From Desmodus rotundus (lineage: Eukaryota; Chordata; Mammalia; Chiroptera; Phyllostomidae), in contig NC_071387.1 in the NCBI RefSeq assembly GCF_022682495.2, positions 192,798,143 to 192,862,142 on the forward strand: a DNA stretch of 64,000 nucleotides, in the 5' to 3' direction. The translations under genes were made by a program, and so were the position numbers. Below are positions 61,451-64,000 of the stretch, one piece after another (the stretch's first letter is position 1; every line of letters begins with the position of its first letter). The notes beneath the pieces were generated by a model. That model ran no database searches. It was not told where the DNA came from and worked only from the letters and a program-made list of their open reading frames with translations.

Positions 61451-62662
61451 AGGTCTCCATATAACAGTTTCTTGTTAAGTGATTCCTAAATTCTATCAGG
61501 TTTTACAACATCAAATTACAGGGGGTGGGGTGGGGGGAGTCTCAGTTTGTTACCCCAGGGAAACTTAACTTTAAAGGCTCCCAGCCTTATATTCCTTTTG
61601 GAACTTAATGCTAAAACATATAGTTCAGTGGTCCTTATAACAGTAGCACGTGATCATCAATAGCAGTAGCATCAGCAGCAGCAACATCGATAATGTAGTT
61701 CTGGCATCTGACTGAAGTTTAGGGCCACAAAAAAGGATTCAAATCAAGCACCAACGAGATTTCTGCCTCCTGACACTGTAGGGTTTGTTTATTTTTTTTC
61801 TCATATCTGGCGCAAGTGAAACAAATAGATATATAAAGAAAATTTAGCTAAAGATCTTCATGAAACAAGTAAACAGAGAAATGAAAAAAGCTAAATGTAA
61901 TGACATACTCGAGCGTGGGAACAAATGACTAGTATGAAAAGGAGACATCTTGCATAAATGATTTACATACTCGATAGCAGGTCTATGACAAATAGAACTT
62001 TCATTTTATTTTGCATAATTTAAAAATTGAATTCACTTTGTCACACAACATGATATTTAATCTTCTTTAAAATGGCATTGTCATGCAGTGTCACATTTCA
62101 GGTGGAAGCTGAAACCAGTCAGCTGAAAAATAACACCATAATAAAAATGTTATTCACAAGATATCTTCTAAGCTCTAGAGTTTAACTTTTATGCACCTAA
62201 AGCATTTGGTACATTTTGATCTCTACTCATACCTCCATACTTTTAAATCCACTCAATGGTTTATATTTTCTAATAATTCTGCTTATTGTTTTCAATTGTT
62301 CCACCTCTATCTAAGTTGGATAATAAAAATAATTATAAAGAATAAAAAGTTGTGTCTTATTCTTTTTTATTCTACAATGTTTTTTTAAATTGATAAATTT
62401 GTAACAAAATAAACTGAAACACATAAAATATTTGTTTTGGCAATTGCAAACACTTTAAGAAAGGCAGAATAAATTAAAATAAATAATAGCAGATCTTTTG
62501 GGAAGATAATACAATTAATAAAATCATGTAATAAACATCCAAACTGTTTAAAATGAACGATCTATAAAAACTTTGTGAAGTCATTAGCACCTAAGCTAAA
62601 CAGTTGCTAAGGAAAACACTGCAAGGATCTATCAAAACAGATACACAGAAAACTTCTTAGAT
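61451..62662. other. no recognised gene
   Basis: Contains a G-rich stretch GGGGGTGGGGTGGGGGGAG at 61521-61539 and an AGC/ATC-type cluster at 61640-61690. Otherwise AT-rich. Confidence 0.4.
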
Positions 62663-62712
62663 TACTGTCTGTGTGTCTGTGTGTCTGTGGCTCTGTGAGC
62701 CTGTGTGCATGT
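62663..62712 (+). repeat. degenerate (TGTGTC)n tract
   Basis: Several CTGTGTGT units with substitutions, followed by a GAGAGAG purine stretch. Confidence 0.8.
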
Positions 62713-63745
62713 GACTGAGAGAGAGGGACAGGAAAGACAGAGGATGCCCAAGGTACCAACATTGCTCTAAATGTAATAAGTATTGAATTAAATGATATAA
62801 TAATAAACAACTTGTCTTAATGCATTTAATAATAATTTCTGTTTAATTATGAAATTACTGAAAATGAATCATATTTTTCTTAGACTTAAACATGGTATAA
62901 AAGTGATCTCTCCCCAAAATATACTTTGAATACATTTAACTGTTCAACATTTTTGTATCAAAATAGAATGAAATGCAGATTTTACATATTTTTTGAATTT
63001 GTAATTCATCCACTTAATGAAAACAAACATTACTGCTCTTGTTTCTCCCTTGAACAAACCAACTTACCAACTCTTCTTTCCTTTAAAAAATATTCTGTTT
63101 AACATTCTAAAATCTAGATAAAACAGTGATTTAGTTAAAATGAGGACTACCTAGGTTGTACAATTGAGCAATAAGCAATATTACTTAGAATGCTGACAAT
63201 ATCTACAAAGATTGTTGAATTCCTAATAGAGTATTGAAAGTCTAATGTAAAACTCTAATTCAGTTAGAGATGAAGCATTTCACACACCTTGTGTTTAATT
63301 CAGGGGCATGATTTCTCTAGAGAAACTAAAGTCACGTCTGCATGTCATTCTAACCATGATAATGGTATTATTCACTACATGAAAACCAGGTGCAAAATGA
63401 GAAAGGGCTGACTGCATTGTTCTAGTGAGTGACCAAAAATAAATGCAAACACAATTATACCGAACCCTGGAAAATGTGCCATTGTGGAAGAAATGTCACA
63501 GAAAAATTTAGGCTTTGAAACAATTCACATTTTTAATCACATGGTATTTTAAAATTCATTCATAAACAGATTAGTAATAAAATAAGATTTTGTTTGCTTT
63601 TCATTAATTTGTATTTAAAAATTAGCTTACAAAAATAAGACAAATATCTCTCTTCCTCTACAAATTATTTTAGAATCACAAAGATCCTTGAAACTTAATA
63701 CATCTTAGATTAAATAAATTTCATTATTCCCTAAATAAAAAGCTT
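62713..63745. other. no recognised gene
   Basis: AT-rich, stop-dense sequence. Confidence 0.4.
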
Positions 63746-63748
63746 TCA

Positions 63749-63995
63749 GTCTTAAATGTAACAAGAAGACAGCTCCTGAAGACTCTGCTTACAAGGAACG
63801 TGCTCAGAAGGGTGTTTATGAGGCTGCCAGTGTGCGGGCCCGTTCTGAGGAGCAGCTGCGGCAGTTTGGGAAGGAATATGTGGAAACCCAAAGTTTCAAG
63901 CAGGCTGGCAAGTGTGTTTTCAAAGGAGGATACACGTGGTGTGGGTTAGAAACTGGTACACCAACAATATTACTTCAAAAAGTCACTGGTTTTTA
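63749..63995 (+). pseudogene. unidentified coding-like segment at the window edge
   Basis: The sequence switches abruptly from AT-rich to GC-richer at about 63765. One plus-strand frame stays open from about 63756 to the end and translates to a Lys/Glu/Arg/Gln-rich polypeptide with stretches such as YKERAQKGVYEAASVRARSE and EEQLRQFGKEYVETQSFK. The second plus frame is also open until about 63950. I do not recognise the protein. There is no ATG at the start of the open stretch and no clear splice acceptor, although TTTCAG occurs at 63745-63750. It may be part of a processed pseudogene or an exon continuing past the window. Confidence 0.3.
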
Positions 63996-64000
63996 CTTAC

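Noticed and set aside
61521..61539. G-quadruplex regulatory element
   Set aside because: The G-rich stretch has several G runs but no supporting promoter or gene context; left as a composition note only.

Overview
The window looks like a stretch of bat nuclear genome, most likely from a yangochiropteran. The main evidence is six copies of a tRNA-derived SINE whose head reads GCCCTGGCTGGTGTGGCTCAG or close to it. Each has a box-B-like motif (GGTTYRATTCCC) and a CTCTCTAAAAATAAATAAA tail, the signature of the Ves SINE family. Mammalian MIR, L2, MER5A and L1 relics, and L1 3' ends of the ACAACTGTACTTGAACAACAATAAAA type, fit the same placement. The family names come from memory of consensus sequences, not from a database search.

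I see no intact protein-coding gene. The longest open frames are about 120 codons. They lack recognisable domains, and many lie inside repeats. The DNA is mostly AT-rich with no CpG-island-like segment, as expected for a gene desert or a long intron. Almost everything that can be annotated is transposon-derived.

Layout: 0-0.8 kb is an L1 5'UTR on the minus strand, running off the left edge. 2.2-2.6 kb is a duplicated alternating purine/pyrimidine tract. 4.8-8.5 kb is a layered endogenous-retrovirus-like relic holding a Ves SINE and a mariner-like MITE. MER5A copies lie at 8.75 and 10.4 kb, and a Ves SINE at 11.4 kb. 12.3-13.3 kb is LTR-like, 15-17.7 kb is another ERV-like relic, and a MIR follows at 18 kb. 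23.0-23.9 kb is a solo LTR. 24.7-25.5 kb holds a U2 snRNA/L1 chimeric retropseudogene, an LTR-like piece and a MIR. 28-31 kb has L2 fragments and microsatellites, and 34.1 kb an L1 3' end. 34.9-35.9 kb is a decayed RTE/BovB-type LINE reverse-transcriptase C-terminus split by a Ves SINE, with two more Ves copies just downstream. 42.1-44.4 kb is a 5'-truncated L1. 45.9-46.4 kb is a Tigger-like MITE interrupted by an L1 tail. 49 kb has a (GAAA)n tract. 52.0-52.9 kb is a second copy of the 23-kb LTR, inverted and itself hit by a 64-bp L1 tail. 56.3 kb has a sixth Ves, followed by MIR, L2 and L1M fragments. The last ~250 bases (63.75-64.0 kb) are GC-richer and coding-like but unidentified.

The 'genes' here do not work together. 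The value of the window is its record of nested insertions. The best observations are the U2-L1 chimera, the RTE-type LINE relic, the inverted pair of related LTRs, and several insertions dated relative to one another by target-site duplications (TSDs). I found no convincing new functional system.
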